Made by a program: the position numbers and the translations under genes
Origin: Candidatus Aminicenantota bacterium
Lineage (GTDB): Bacteria > Acidobacteriota > Aminicenantia > Aminicenantales > Aminicenantaceae
Reading direction: 5' to 3'
Assembly (NCBI GenBank): GCA_021162615.1
Contig: JAGGYH010000015.1
Coordinates: 1 to 54,004 of the forward strand
DNA: 54,004 nt
The notes under the pieces: generated by a model
What the model was told of the DNA's origin: nothing
Databases searched by the model: none
Seen by the model: only the letters and a program-made list of their open reading frames with translations
Shown: positions 1 through 10,023 of the stretch, one piece after another
Position numbering within the stretch: the stretch's first letter is position 1
How the letters are laid out: every line of letters starts with the position of its first letter

Positions 1-240
1 AAAAATGGCGATGTTCATTTTCTGTTTTGTTCTCTAGGATATACATGTTTTTTACAGCTAGATATAACTAAAAGGTTATTGTTTGTTGTTAATTTAATAA
101 TAATCGCCATTTTTTTACCTTACAGGCAAGCCGATCTTACTGCATCTGCTTTGTTACAGGGTACTCGCGGTGAAGGACCACAGCTTCGCACCCTGTGCCT
201 CGCATCTGCCGCAACCTCGACTTGGGAATAATCCAGGTTA
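1..240 (+). repeat. MITE-like dispersed element, right module type alpha (left end outside window)
   Basis: Begins with AAAAATGGCGATG and carries the matching ATCGCCATTTTTTT arm near 108-120, so the left module can fold into a long AT-rich hairpin. It continues with the family hallmark CAGGCAAGCCGATCT and a right module containing ACAGGGT...ACCCTGT (another stem) and two GCATCTGC direct repeats. It ends in the terminal repeat GGGAATAATCCAGGTTA. No reading frame is conserved between copies, so it is non-coding. The left terminal repeat would lie just before base 1. Confidence 0.8.
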
Positions 241-266
241 AGTAAAGTTCATAAAAGATTAACGGC

Positions 267-309
267 TTGACATGTAATCTAATTAGTTGTATATTGTAAT
301 TGCATTACA
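267..309 (+). promoter_or_regulatory. sigma70 promoter with candidate autoregulatory operators
   Basis: TTGACA (267-272), exactly 17 bases, then TATATT (290-295). TGTAAT occurs at 273-278 (inside the spacer) and again at 295-300 (overlapping the -10), 22 bp or about two helical turns apart, and the second is mirrored by ATTACA at 304-309 to give the dyad TGTAATTGCATTACA. The gene downstream encodes a ribbon-helix-helix-like protein, so autorepression is a reasonable inference. Confidence 0.6.
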
Positions 310-325
310 TGCAAAGGAGATACTA

Positions 326-724
326 ATGACTAAAACAAAGGATCCGGACACCAAGCAAAATGCGGAGGAGGAGGAAAAGAAAAAAAAGGGCACTCTGGAA
401 GATTTCGGAAATCAAGTGGAGAAATTTGCGAGCATAACAGCTGAATCAATAAAAAAGGCTATTGACAGAGCGCTTTCCTCCAGAAATACGGTGCTGACTA
501 TCAGAGTCAATGATGATTCGAATGAAAAGATAAACAGGCTGGTCGAGTCAGGACTTTTTAAAACAAGGTCAGAAAGCACTGCTTTTTTGATCATGCAGGG
601 AATCAAATCTCAAAAGGCTCTCTTTGATAAAATAGAGGGAAAAATCAAGAAGATGGAAAAAATAAAAGAGGAATTAAAATCTATAGTTAGTGAAGAAATC
701 GATGAGGAGACTCTTCAAAAGTAG
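326..724 (+). CDS. ribbon-helix-helix-like DNA-binding protein with charged N-terminus and coiled-coil C-terminus
   Basis: The ORF track starts at 287, but AAGGAGA at 314-320 places the start at ATG 326 (132 aa), and 287 would lie inside the promoter. Residues 1-22 are a Lys/Glu-rich tail; residues about 55-95 contain a beta strand (TVLTIRVNDD) followed by two helices (NEKINRLVESGLF, SESTAFLIMQGI), the layout of an RHH fold as in CopG/MetJ-type regulators. The last 35 residues are charged and helical, likely coiled coil. It stands alone just after a repeat element, with a consensus promoter and TGTAAT boxes that could be its own operator. Not a recognised named family; DNA binding is inferred from fold pattern only. 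Confidence 0.7.
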   Translation: MTKTKDPDTKQNAEEEEKKKKGTLEDFGNQVEKFASITAESIKKAIDRALSSRNTVLTIRVNDDSNEKINRLVESGLFKTRSESTAFLIMQGIKSQKALFDKIEGKIKKMEKIKEELKSIVSEEIDEETLQK

Positions 725-772
725 GAAGTCTCTTTGGAGTTAAAAAAGTAAGGTCTAAGGAAGGATTCTTTC

Positions 773-1003
773 TTATTCTGCTTTTTCTTCCTCCTCCACC
801 TCTTCTTCAAGCTTTTTTGTCCTGGCTGCATCTTTTATGCTGCTGATACCAGCCACTAAGGCGATGAGTCCCCCGAAGAATAAAATAGGAGGAATGCAGC
901 CAAACAGGAGATCCAGAAATTCTTGAGTCCAAACCAGAATGACAAGTACGATACCGCCTGCCATAGCAATAAGTCCTAACAGGATTGCAAAAAACTTACC
1001 CAT
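773..1003 (-). CDS. small two-helix membrane protein
   Basis: 76 aa. Two hydrophobic segments (about residues 5-25 and 33-53) are followed by a highly acidic C-terminal tail rich in Glu and Lys. AGGGAGG lies a good distance before the ATG on the minus strand. It converges with the preceding RHH gene and diverges from the HAD gene, so it appears to be transcribed alone. No catalytic motif and no recognised family; a membrane location is the only safe statement. Confidence 0.65.
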   Translation of the reverse strand: MGKFFAILLGLIAMAGGIVLVILVWTQEFLDLLFGCIPPILFFGGLIALVAGISSIKDAARTKKLEEEVEEEEKAE

Positions 1004-1134
1004 AAGTAAGCCTCCCTTTATTTATCTTTTTTCTGAATGATTATATCAGAAAGTTTTTAAAAACTCAAAAAAAACATTTCTCTTTATTCTATATGATATG
1101 ATTTATAATTACAGATGGAATAAGGAATGAGTGT

Positions 1135-1731
1135 GTGATGAGTGAGACATCAAAAATCAAATGCGCTATTTTTGATATGGACGGGACAATAGTGGACGTT
1201 CCCTATAACTGGGACCAAATCAAAAGGGAGCTGGATACGCAGGGGAGGCCCATTCTTGATTACCTGGAGGGACTGAAGGAACCTGAAAGGTCCGAGAAGA
1301 TGAACATATTGATAAAGTATGAGAGCGAAGCGACTCGAAAAGCTGAACTAAAAAAGGGAATGGCCGGTTTTATTCGATTTATCAAGGGGAAGGGGGTACT
1401 TGTTTCTCTCGTCACAAATAATTCAAGAAAAAACGTTTTCTATTTGCTGAAAAAGTTTAATCTGGAATTCGATCTGGTGATAACCAGGGAGAGCGGTCTC
1501 TGGAAGCCCTCTGCTGAACCTTTATTGGAGGTTTTTGATAGACTTTCTCTTACGAAAGAGGAATGTTGTATGATAGGCGATTCCCGTTTTGATATTATAG
1601 CTGCCAGAGAGGCAGGAATGAAAACAATATTTATCATAAATAAAGATGTCAAGAAATTTAAAGATGAAGGCATCGAAGTGTATGCTTCGGTCAGAGAACT
1701 CAAAAACAGAATGATTCGAATGATAGCTTGA
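1135..1731 (+). CDS. HAD-superfamily hydrolase (phosphoglycolate-phosphatase-like)
   Basis: 198 aa. All four HAD motifs are visible: motif I DMDGTIVD (nucleophile Asp plus acid/base Asp) near residue 15, motif II SLVTNNS, motif III Lys in GLWKPSAEP, and motif IV GDSRFD. The small helical cap inserted after motif I marks subfamily IA, which covers phosphoglycolate phosphatases, pyrophosphatase PpaX and sugar phosphatases. Substrate cannot be read from sequence. AAGGA at 1122-1126 serves either GTG 1135 or ATG 1138; the GTG is the track start and the difference is one residue. Soluble cytoplasmic enzyme; no operon partner. Confidence 0.85.
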   Translation: MMSETSKIKCAIFDMDGTIVDVPYNWDQIKRELDTQGRPILDYLEGLKEPERSEKMNILIKYESEATRKAELKKGMAGFIRFIKGKGVLVSLVTNNSRKNVFYLLKKFNLEFDLVITRESGLWKPSAEPLLEVFDRLSLTKEECCMIGDSRFDIIAAREAGMKTIFIINKDVKKFKDEGIEVYASVRELKNRMIRMIA

Positions 1732-1745
1732 AAAGTCGGCTGTAT

Positions 1746-1773
1746 TTGACAATTTCCTGAATTCGTACATAAT
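1746..1773 (+). promoter_or_regulatory. sigma70 promoter for the sulfatase-fold lipoprotein
   Basis: TTGACA (1746-1751), 16-base spacer, CATAAT (1768-1773). It gives a leader of about 110 nt before the ATG at 1889; the leader has no recognised riboswitch. Confidence 0.5.
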
Positions 1774-1888
1774 AAATAATCAATCTGGTCTGTTCCTAAA
1801 AAGCCGGAAATGATACTTTTTCCTAGGCACGGCCCAGATGATGGAGCCTTGACGCGTAAAGAGTCCTGATTTAGAAAGATGTTTAAAG

Positions 1889-3511
1889 ATGCGAGAGAAT
1901 AAGATAGATAAGATTCTTGGTTTTTGTCTGTTTGTCCTGCTTTTTTTTATGTTTTTCCTCTTACCAGGATGCAAAGGCAGAAGCAAAAGAGGAAACTATA
2001 TCCTTGTCACACTGGACACACAGAGAGCGGACCATTTGAGCTGTTATGATCCGGAGAATGCACAGACGCCCCATTTCGATTTTCTGGCAAGCGAAGGCAT
2101 ATTATATGAAAATTGTTTTTCTGTGACCCCCATCACCCTGCCTTCCCATGCTTCTCTTTTTTTCTCCCAGCCACCCCATCAATTAAGGGTATACAACAAC
2201 GGACATGTTGTAAAGGAAAAGAGAAACAGGCCTTCTTTCGTAAATATATTCAAGAAGAAGGGCTATTCCACGGCAGCCTTTGTCTCTTTGGGTGTTTTAG
2301 AATCAAGATTTGGATTGAATGAAGGATTTGACTTATACGATGATCAGTTCTCAAAAGGAAGATGGTATTTGACTGCTGAAGAGGTCAATCAGAAAGTTTT
2401 TCCATGGCTGGAAGAAAACAGCCGTAAAGACTTTTTTCTGTGGATTCATTACTCTGACCCGCATGAACCTTATTACCCGCCGGATTCTCCTCCGGACCTC
2501 CGGATAATTCTGAACGGCCAGCCTGTAGGTGAATATAATTTGAACAAGACCACATATCTGGTAGAACTGGACTTGGAAAAAGGAAAAAACAAATTGGAGT
2601 TTGAATTAGAAGATAATTTTATAAATAACAGATCCCTTTTAAGAGCAAGGTTTGAAAGCCTGACTCTTGCGGAATTAGAGGATGAAAAGGACATTGATTT
2701 CGAATTCGGAGAAGGCTGGATATTCAAAAAAGGGAATGGTGCTGTATTTATGGAACCCGAGGCTGCTGCGGATATAACGAGTCTTACTGAGCCCAAAAAA
2801 GCGGCTTTTTCTTTTAATGGGAATATACTTCTCCCTTTCGAGGTACAGAGAGAGAATTATAGAAAAGATGTGGAATATATGGATAAACAGTTCGGGGAAC
2901 TCTTAAATAAGCTCAAAAAACTCGGCCTTATGAAAAACACACATATACTTGTAGTGGGCGACCACGGGGAGAGTCTCGGGGATTTTATTAATTATGATGG
3001 AGAACCCCATTTTGGACATATATTTTTTCTTTATGATATTTACATGAGGGTTCCCCTTATTATCTACAATCCTTTTTCTAAAAAAAAGGGGATTCGGATC
3101 TCAGAGCCCGTATCTCTTCTGGACATAGCTCCTACCATAATGGATACCATGGGTTTTAATGGGCTTCCTCACTTCAAAGGGAAAAGCATGAACAGCCCAA
3201 GAGAAGAAAGGGAGCATTTTATTTTCCAGGAGACATATAAACCTCAGGCTATAAGGAACAAGTTTGCTTTACTTCATTATCCTTTTCATCTGATTTATAC
3301 TCCTGTCTCAGGAAAATACGAACTGTATGATTTGGAAAGCGACCCTTGGGAAAGGAATAATGTGTATGATGAGAAAAGTGAAGAGGATCAGATAACCCCT
3401 ATGAAAAGAATACTTGATGACACCGTACGCAGGGTCATAAGAGATAAGATAGAGGTCCAGGTCGATACAGATACAGAGAGGATGCTGAAATCACTTGGTT
3501 ATATCAAATAA
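1889..3511 (+). CDS. sulfatase-fold lipoprotein (alkaline phosphatase superfamily)
   Basis: 540 aa. The N-terminus is a lipoprotein signal: basic start, hydrophobic stretch, then LLPGC with the lipobox Cys, so it is exported and lipid-anchored. The metal-binding start of the sulfatase fold is clear (ILVTLDTQRADHLSCY) and so is the C-terminal VVGDHGESLGD. At the catalytic position there is T83-L-P-S-H instead of C/S-x-P-x-R, so it cannot form formylglycine; Thr is the nucleophile in phosphoethanolamine and phosphoglycerol transferases of the same superfamily. About 100 residues (roughly 195-310) between the core halves look like an inserted beta-sandwich. Function could be phosphodiesterase, phosphotransferase or a degenerate sulfatase. 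The ribosome binding site is weak. A repeat element begins immediately after the stop codon. Confidence 0.85.
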   Translation: MRENKIDKILGFCLFVLLFFMFFLLPGCKGRSKRGNYILVTLDTQRADHLSCYDPENAQTPHFDFLASEGILYENCFSVTPITLPSHASLFFSQPPHQLRVYNNGHVVKEKRNRPSFVNIFKKKGYSTAAFVSLGVLESRFGLNEGFDLYDDQFSKGRWYLTAEEVNQKVFPWLEENSRKDFFLWIHYSDPHEPYYPPDSPPDLRIILNGQPVGEYNLNKTTYLVELDLEKGKNKLEFELEDNFINNRSLLRARFESLTLAELEDEKDIDFEFGEGWIFKKGNGAVFMEPEAAADITSLTEPKKAAFSFNGNILLPFEVQRENYRKDVEYMDKQFGELLNKLKKLGLMKNTHILVVGDHGESLGDFINYDGEPHFGHIFFLYDIYMRVPLIIYNPFSKKKGIRISEPVSLLDIAPTIMDTMGFNGLPHFKGKSMNSPREEREHFIFQETYKPQAIRNKFALLHYPFHLIYTPVSGKYELYDLESDPWERNNVYDEKSEEDQITPMKRILDDTVRRVIRDKIEVQVDTDTERMLKSLGYIK

Positions 3512-3803
3512 TCCTGACCTATTCATAAAAAGATGGCGATGAAGATTTTTTTACCATATAGGCAAGCCGATGTGAAATTCAGATATGGCTTGTGCTCCCT
3601 TCAGATTTTTAACGCCATTCTTCGTACTGTGTTCTCGGCTGCTGCGCAACTCCCCCCTCCGTGGGTCAGACATGCTCACAGCTCGGCTTTGCCGAGTTCC
3701 CTCAAACACAGCACTCCAAAGGCTAAATCTTCAATGTCGCCACGTCCACACCTGAATTTCAGTAAGTTTTCTTCAACCTCGAATTGTGAATAAATCAGGA
3801 TAG
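3512..3803 (+). repeat. MITE-like dispersed element, right module type beta, left hairpin mostly deleted
   Basis: Starts with the terminal repeat CCTGACCTATTCATAAAA directly after the sulfatase stop codon. The left hairpin is reduced to ATGGCGATGAAG before ACCATATAGGCAAGCCGAT. The right module matches the 19.1-19.5 kb copy, including CTCGGCTTTGCCGAG (a perfect 6-bp stem) and GAAATTCAG...CTGAATTTC. It ends in GTGAATAAATCAGGATA. The ORF at 3533-3793 is an artefact of this repeat. Confidence 0.8.
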
Positions 3804-3849
3804 TATTGGTATGATAAGAAGAGAATATTAAAATATATAAGGAGAAGAG

Positions 3850-4995
3850 ATGGAAGAAGAGAAGTTATTACTGATTCCTGGTCCGACTCCTGTCCATCCC
3901 CGAATAATAAACAGGCTTTCCTTGCCCACTGTTTCTCATGTAAGTCCTGTATTTGTCAGAGAATTTAAGGAAGCGCTTTCCAATGTAAAGAAAATCGTGT
4001 TTTGCGAGCGGGGCAAGTCTTTTCTTGTGTCAGGGGCCGGGACTCTTGCCATGGAAATGACCCTTGTCAATCTGTTAGGTGAGGGAGAGAAAGTATTGGT
4101 TGTGTCTCAAGGTTATTTTGGGCAGAGAATGGGGGATATAGCTGAGATATTTGGATTTGAATATGATGTGATAGAGAGTCCGTGGGGGAGTGCTGTGCAG
4201 CCTGAGCAGCTGAGAGACCAGCTGGATAAGAAGGATTATTCCCTTGTTGTTTCTACGCATGTTGATACAGCGACGGGTTCCTGCTCTCCTGTCAGGGAGT
4301 ACGCTCAAGCCGTTAGAGAGAAAGAGGCTTTGTTTGCGGTAGACGGAGTGTGCGCTACAGGAGGTATTGAGGAGAGGATGACGGACTGGGGAGTGGATGT
4401 GATACTCACAGCAGCTCAGAAATGCTTCGGCGTCCCTCCAGGATTAGCTGTGCTCGTTTTCTCCGAGAGGGCCATGGATAAGAGAAAAAGCTTAGGGTCT
4501 GTTCGTGCTTACTACGGGGATATTTTAAAATGGCTCCCTGTGATGAAAGACCCATCCCGATACTTTTCCACCCCCTGCGTGAATGAGATAAGAGCCTTTT
4601 GTGAAGGAACCCGAGTCATACTTGATGAAGGAATGGACGTGAGGTTCAAACGTCATCATAAGACAGCCCGCGCTCTCAGGGCAGGATTAGAGAGCCTCGG
4701 ATTTTCTTTTTTTACAGGGGATGAGTTTTTTGCAGATACCCTTTCACTGCCTGTCTATCCCCGCGGAGTGGAAGACCGTGCCTTTCGAGAGAGACTTGCG
4801 GAGAAAAAAGTCATTGTGGCCGGAGGGCTCGGGAGACTGAAAGGTAAGGTTTTCAGGATAGGGCACATGGGGAATATTTCTTATTCTCAGATAGAATTTG
4901 CCGTTGATGCTGTTGAGCAGACTCTTTCAGAACTTGGATACGCTTTTCACCCGGGCTCGGGAGTAGAGGCCGTAAAAGAAGCCCTTCAGAGATAA
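3850..4995 (+). CDS. class V PLP-dependent aminotransferase (alanine-glyoxylate / serine-pyruvate type)
   Basis: 381 aa, normal family length. It opens with LLIPGPTPVHP, the usual start of the alanine-glyoxylate/serine-glyoxylate aminotransferase family, has the cofactor-anchoring region VSGAGTLAMEMTL, the Asp in FAVDGVCATGG, and the Schiff-base Lys at about residue 191 in AAQKCFGVPPG. AAGGAGAAG precedes the ATG. The DUF362 ferredoxin gene follows after 20 bases on the same strand, so the two are probably one transcript. Substrate is not determinable; phosphonate- and serine-pathway relatives share this fold. Confidence 0.9.
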   Translation: MEEEKLLLIPGPTPVHPRIINRLSLPTVSHVSPVFVREFKEALSNVKKIVFCERGKSFLVSGAGTLAMEMTLVNLLGEGEKVLVVSQGYFGQRMGDIAEIFGFEYDVIESPWGSAVQPEQLRDQLDKKDYSLVVSTHVDTATGSCSPVREYAQAVREKEALFAVDGVCATGGIEERMTDWGVDVILTAAQKCFGVPPGLAVLVFSERAMDKRKSLGSVRAYYGDILKWLPVMKDPSRYFSTPCVNEIRAFCEGTRVILDEGMDVRFKRHHKTARALRAGLESLGFSFFTGDEFFADTLSLPVYPRGVEDRAFRERLAEKKVIVAGGLGRLKGKVFRIGHMGNISYSQIEFAVDAVEQTLSELGYAFHPGSGVEAVKEALQR

Positions 4996-5015
4996 ATGAA
5001 AAAGAGGAAGGAACA

Positions 5016-6086
5016 GTGACCTCCAGTAATGTTTTTTTGATTCCAGCCCGTGAGGATGAAGGCACGCAAAGACTTTCAGAAAAAACGAAAAAAATTTTCC
5101 AGAGGCTGAATTTCACGGAACATATTGAAAAAAATTCATTTGTGGCTCTCAAAATCCATTTCGGAGAAAAAGGGAACAAAGGGCATATCAAACCATTATG
5201 GCTTTTAGATACCATAAATGTTATCAAGAGTCGTTCCAATCGTGTTTTTTTAACGGATACAAATACTCTCTATGTTGGACACAGGTCAAATGCTGTGGAT
5301 CATACGATGCTGGCTCACGGACATGGTTTTGATGCAAGAAAATTAGGGATCCCTGTGGTCATAGCCGACGGGCTTATTGGAAGAAACAGTGATGAGCTGT
5401 CCATAAACAAACAGAGAATCAAAGCAGCCAGAATAGCCAGCCTTTTCTTTGATTCGGATGTTCTGTTGTGTCTCAGCCATTTTACAGGGCACATGCTGAC
5501 TGGATTTGGAGCTGCTATCAAAAATCTTGGAATGGGATGCGCCTCCAGGGCAGGAAAGCTTGACCAGCATTCTGATGTACACCCAAAGGTCAATCCAAAA
5601 TACTGTAATTTATGCCAAACGTGTTTTGATTTTTGTCCGGAACAGGCCATAAAAGAAAAAGAAGGCAGCGCTTTTATTGAAAGTGAGAAATGCATTGGCT
5701 GCGGTGAATGCCTGGTGGTATGTCCAAATGGAGCGGTGAAGATGACCTGGGACAGCGATAAAATCCGTATCCAGGAGAAAATGGCAGAGTATGCCTATGC
5801 TGTGAGCCGGATTTTCGGCCAAAAAATGGCTTGTATCAACTTCCTCATCCATATAACCAAGGACTGTGACTGTATGTGCAAGGGAGCGTCTCCTTTTATG
5901 GATGATATAGGAATTTTGGCCTCATTAGATCCGGTTGCGCTGGATCAGGCTTCTGTAGATATAGTGAACGAGCGAAACGGAAAGGATATCATCACTGAGA
6001 AGACCGGTGTTGATTGGTCTGTGCAGCTTGAACATGGAGAGAAAATAGGACTGGGGAGGAGAGAGTATCGTTTAATAGAGATATAG
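5016..6086 (+). CDS. DUF362 protein with two 4Fe-4S ferredoxin clusters
   Basis: 356 aa, GTG start chosen because GAGGAAGGA lies just upstream. The first 170 residues are a DUF362 domain; residues about 187-245 carry two CxxCxxCxxxCP motifs (CNLCQTCFDFCPEQ and CIGCGECLVVCPN), enough for two 4Fe-4S clusters; the DUF362 fold resumes in the C-terminal part with several more Cys (DCDCMC). Related proteins are widespread in anaerobes and usually annotated as Fe-S cluster proteins of unknown reaction. Co-transcription with the aminotransferase suggests a joint role, but no reaction can be named. Confidence 0.85.
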   Translation: MTSSNVFLIPAREDEGTQRLSEKTKKIFQRLNFTEHIEKNSFVALKIHFGEKGNKGHIKPLWLLDTINVIKSRSNRVFLTDTNTLYVGHRSNAVDHTMLAHGHGFDARKLGIPVVIADGLIGRNSDELSINKQRIKAARIASLFFDSDVLLCLSHFTGHMLTGFGAAIKNLGMGCASRAGKLDQHSDVHPKVNPKYCNLCQTCFDFCPEQAIKEKEGSAFIESEKCIGCGECLVVCPNGAVKMTWDSDKIRIQEKMAEYAYAVSRIFGQKMACINFLIHITKDCDCMCKGASPFMDDIGILASLDPVALDQASVDIVNERNGKDIITEKTGVDWSVQLEHGEKIGLGRREYRLIEI

Positions 6087-6090
6087 ATAA

Positions 6091-6164
6091 TCGGGGCGGT
6101 GGGATTCGAACCCACGACCCCAGCGTCCCGAACGCTGTGCGCTACCAAACTGCGCTACGCCCCG
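6091..6164 (-). tRNA. tRNA-Pro (CGG)
   Basis: On the minus strand the acceptor stem is CGGGGCG/CGCCCCG, the T-arm reads GTGGGTTCGAATCCCAC and the anticodon arm CAGCG-TTCGGGA-CGCTG gives anticodon CGG (codon CCG). Discriminator base A; the 3' CCA is not encoded. It lies just after the convergent DUF362 gene. Confidence 0.95.
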
Positions 6165-6401
6165 ATTTTTTCACCGAGCCCGAATAATTATTAAGGCTCA
6201 TTATATAGCTAAAAAATCATCGAGTAAAGAAGATTGAGATTCTCAGAGGCATGTAAAATAATGAAATAATATGAAATAATACGACATAATACGACATTTC
6301 CTCCTGTTTCCTTGACAAGAGAACGCTACGGTTTTATGTTTTGAGTGTAAAGAACAAAAAGATGGGGAAAAATGATGTCAACAAAAGGGGGGGTGTCCCC
6401 T

Positions 6402-7391
6402 CTATATATGAAGCTCAATAACATCTCCGTCTTGTAATTTATATTCTTTGTTTACTTTTTGCCCTCCATATTTTTTCTTTCCCCAAATTCGTGCATATTT
6501 GAGGTTTTTAGCAAAATCCTTATGAACGGCTTTAGCCATATCCATGAGAGAGCTTCCATATTCAAATATAAACGGATCCTCGTAGGAAGGTTTTTTCCCG
6601 GGTATCTTGCTGTAAACCCTCAATACATTAAGGCTTTTGAATATTTTTTTTCTGAGCAGGTCTAAGTTACTATTTTGAACAGCCGAACAGGCAAAGGGAG
6701 TGAATTCAGGTTCAACGAATTCTTTTATTTGTTTTTCGATGACTGAGATGTTCATCATTTCGACCTTATTGAGGACGATCATACATTTTTTCATAAATTG
6801 ATTTTTTCCCTGATCTGTTTTGTCGTTTTCAGGAACCAAACTGATTTTTTTCTCCCGGAGGACTTCCTGGATTGTCATTATATCTTCAACGGGATCCCGG
6901 CTCGTACTGTCTATGATGAGAAGCACGGTATCTGCGTTTTTTATGATCTCGGTGTGCCAGGCTTCCATATAATCTCTTGTAATCGGAGGTGTGTCTATGA
7001 GCTGAACCTGGACATTTTCATATTTCATCATAGCGGGATATGGCTTGTGTGTTGTGAAAGGGTAATCCGCGACTTCCGGTTCTGCATTGGTGAGACTTTT
7101 TATAAGCATTGATTTTCCCGAGTTTGGAGGTCCTATAAGAACGACCTGGCCTGCACCGGATTTTTCTATATGGTGCAAAGATTCATGTCTGGCAGTGGCT
7201 GTTTTTTTCTGGGACCGGGCTTTAAGTTTTGAGATCTTGCTTTTGTAAAGGGCTTGAAGTTTTTCTGTCCCTTTATGCTTCGGAATAATGGAAAGAAGCT
7301 CCTCCATTATTTTGATTTTTTCTTCTGGATTATTGGTGTTTTTTAGCTTTTTTTCAACTTCAAAATACTGTGGTGGTAAGTTTGCCGGCAT
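6402..7391 (-). CDS. DRG/OBG-like GTPase with C-terminal TGS domain
   Basis: 329 aa. G1 P-loop GPPNSGKS near residue 83, TT of the switch region in ADYPFTTHKP, G3 DTPP, G4 NKVE, and CSAVQ as a G5-type element. The last 75 residues form a TGS domain (GDVIELHI ending), and the first about 70 are a charged helical region. The layout GTPase plus TGS resembles the DRG (developmentally regulated GTP-binding) proteins typical of archaea and eukaryotes, and more distantly bacterial OBG/HflX/YchF. These factors act on ribosomes or translation. It is alone on the minus strand, divergent from gyrB. Confidence 0.85.
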   Translation of the reverse strand: MPANLPPQYFEVEKKLKNTNNPEEKIKIMEELLSIIPKHKGTEKLQALYKSKISKLKARSQKKTATARHESLHHIEKSGAGQVVLIGPPNSGKSMLIKSLTNAEPEVADYPFTTHKPYPAMMKYENVQVQLIDTPPITRDYMEAWHTEIIKNADTVLLIIDSTSRDPVEDIMTIQEVLREKKISLVPENDKTDQGKNQFMKKCMIVLNKVEMMNISVIEKQIKEFVEPEFTPFACSAVQNSNLDLLRKKIFKSLNVLRVYSKIPGKKPSYEDPFIFEYGSSLMDMAKAVHKDFAKNLKYARIWGKKKYGGQKVNKEYKLQDGDVIELHI

Positions 7392-7497
7392 ATCGATTCC
7401 ATTATATCCGATTTAATTTGGATTATCAATAATTCCACCCCTGATAAAAGGCCTTTTTTTATTGAAAGTAAATCAGCTGTTGAAATTGGGATTTTTA

Positions 7498-7526
7498 TTG
7501 AAAAAAAGCCTTAAATATTGTATAAT
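7498..7526 (+). promoter_or_regulatory. sigma70 promoter of gyrB-gyrA
   Basis: TTGAAA (7498-7503), 17-base spacer, perfect TATAAT (7521-7526), about 80 bases before the gyrB start. This is the only good promoter ahead of the gyrase pair. Confidence 0.65.
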
Positions 7527-7583
7527 TCATAACAGTATTATGCCTGTTAGGTTATGTGAAATTCCTTCCTCCATAGCCTTTGA

Positions 7584-9989
<2,406 letters not shown>

Positions 9990-10023
9990 CAAACATTCTG
10001 TTTGATGAGAGAAAGGAGATATC

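Noticed and set aside
3533-3793. 86-aa ORF on the plus strand
   Set aside because: It lies wholly inside a dispersed repeat copy; the frame is not kept in other copies.
6262-6298. Repeated AATAATA/TACGACA short motifs as a CRISPR or iteron array
   Set aside because: Units are very short, AT-rich and irregular; no spacer structure. No CRISPR array was seen anywhere in the window.
6389-6401. GGGGGGGTGTCCCC next to the GTPase gene
   Set aside because: Resembles the ends at 50348 and 53844 only over a few bases; too weak to call a remnant.
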